A stretch of DNA of 64,000 nt from Numida meleagris (lineage: Eukaryota; Chordata; Aves; Galliformes; Numididae), in assembly GCF_002078875.1 (NCBI RefSeq), contig NC_034409.1, positions 102,891,226 to 102,955,225 on the forward strand, in the 5' to 3' direction. Under the pieces are notes generated by a model, which saw only the letters and a program-made list of their open reading frames with translations, did not search any database and was not told the DNA's origin. The position numbers and the translations under genes are program-made. Below, in pieces: positions 63,047 through 64,000 of the stretch. Within the stretch, counting starts at the first letter, position 1. Each line of letters begins with the position of its first letter.

Positions 63047-63425
63047 GTTTAGGATAGACTTACTCACGCATGCTCTTGGCTCTGTGCATAGTCCCAAGCA
63101 TCAGTAGGCTGTGGTGGCATGCAGCAGGGTCTTGCTGACTGTCTGGGGTCAGAGGGAAGAGTAACCAGCAACAGTGAATTGCTAGCATCCTAAATTGCCA
63201 CCGATATTGCTACTATGAATGTGTTACCATAAACTTGGCCGTGGCTCAAAGGCCATAGGAGATGTGGCCTAAGTCCAGTGATACAGATGTTTTACATGTT
63301 TATGGCCAGAATGTTGTGAAGGAATAGTTTGTCTCCTGTATAGAACAAAGTACAACTAAGTGTTGTCATTGCTGTATAGCTTCATACCTTGTTTTCAAGA
63401 CTATCCTTTTTGCCTGTTGTTCTAG

Positions 63426-63549
63426 AAAGTACTGGATGAATGCCAGAACTTGAGATCCTGCCAACTCCTTGTCAATAGTCGGGTTTTTGGACCTGATCTA
63501 TGTCCAGGGACCACTAAATTCCTCCTTGTCTCCTTTAAATGCAAACCTA
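63426..63549 (+). CDS. EVA1C: EVA1C exon 3, second half of SUEL lectin domain 1 (codons 109-149 + 1 nt)
   Basis: Acceptor tctag|AAAGTA, donor CCTA|gtaagt. Encodes KVLDECQNLRSCQLLVNSRV and FGPDLCPGTTKFLLVSFKC. Cysteines at 114, 120, 134 and 147 complete the eight-cysteine set of the first lectin domain. The second lectin domain, membrane span and acidic cytoplasmic tail known in human EVA1C must lie to the right of the window. Confidence 0.95.
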
Positions 63550-64000
63550 GTAAGTAATCCACACCAGAAAAATGTGCTTTTGTCTGTTTTATTGTTTATT
63601 TTGGTTAGAATGCCACTGCACAAGGCTTTACATAAATCCATGTTGAGTTTTGAGACTCTTAGATTAATAACAAGTTGCTTTTTTCTGCCCTGCCTTGGCT
63701 CTCTGCTGTGCTTACAACTTCACTGTGCTTGCTGCCAATTTAATGACCAGTGTAGTTTGTCAGAATCAGATGTCAGACATCAGACTCAAAAGGAAAAATG
63801 TTTTGGAAATTATTTTTAAAGTGATGACAACGATAATGTCTTATTAGAAATACAGAGCTGAGCAGCAAAAACAGATGTTTGGGTTAAGGATCCAAATGAT
63901 GAAGAAGATATCATAGGAAGAAGTATGCAAAAATGCTTAAGAAGTAGGACCAAAGTTTTCAAAGATCCTCTGTTATTACCTACCATTTATAGACGAATGA
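63550..64000 (+). other. EVA1C: EVA1C intron 3, start only
   Basis: Follows a strong gtaagt donor. Nothing recognised up to the window edge. Confidence 0.8.

Larger units (their letters stand above)
60287..63425 (+). other. EVA1C: EVA1C intron 2 (3.1 kb)
   Basis: gtatcg donor to tctag acceptor, splitting the first lectin domain between codons 108 and 109 in phase 0. Holds a short CR1 end and a poly(A) tract; otherwise nothing recognised. Confidence 0.85.

Noticed and set aside
1..64000. CRISPR arrays, operons, phage or other prokaryotic defence systems
   Set aside because: No spaced direct-repeat arrays or dense gene runs; splice-site structure and CR1 elements show vertebrate nuclear DNA.

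Overview
This window is vertebrate nuclear DNA, almost certainly from a bird. The genes are split by GT-AG introns, CpG is depleted except at two gene starts, and the interspersed repeats are CR1 LINE fragments ending in the avian ATTCTATGATTCT-type 3' terminus. Species cannot be fixed from the sequence alone; a galliform such as chicken, turkey or quail is plausible. Nothing prokaryotic (operons, CRISPR, phage) is present, and I found no new biological system.

Two genes lie head to head. On the minus strand, from 37212 down to the left edge, is the 5' two-thirds of URB1 (NPA1 homologue), a nucleolar 60S pre-ribosome factor. I rebuilt 30 consecutive coding exons (127 bp first exon to a 103 bp exon at 1751-1853). 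They join in one open frame of 1,656 complete codons; human URB1 is about 2,270 residues, so roughly 600 residues lie beyond the left edge. On the plus strand, from 45863, are the first three coding exons of EVA1C (C21orf63), a single-pass membrane lectin-like Slit co-receptor: signal peptide exon, then two exons forming the first SUEL/galactose-binding lectin domain (149 codons). The rest of EVA1C lies beyond the right edge. URB1 and EVA1C are also divergent neighbours on human chromosome 21q22.11, so the order is ancestral to amniotes.

Layout: 1-1750, URB1 intron 30 with a CR1 copy; 1751-37212, URB1 exons 30 to 1; about 36.83-37.33 kb, URB1 CpG-island promoter; 37.3-45.5 kb, intergenic DNA with two CR1 3' ends near its right side; about 45.48-46.28 kb, EVA1C CpG-island promoter and exon 1; 45.99-60.09 kb, the 14.1 kb EVA1C intron 1 with a CR1 copy, purine-rich simple repeats and some possible regulatory DNA; 60090-60286 exon 2; 63426-63549 exon 3; then intron 3.

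The genes have unrelated jobs (ribosome assembly; axon guidance and cell-surface glycan binding) and separate promoters about 8.6 kb apart. The observations most worth checking are a perfect 40-bp direct repeat bracketing URB1 exon 17, an in-frame upstream ATG plus an overlapping out-of-frame ATG at the EVA1C start, a weak donor after URB1 exon 7, and several unexplained islands in EVA1C intron 1.
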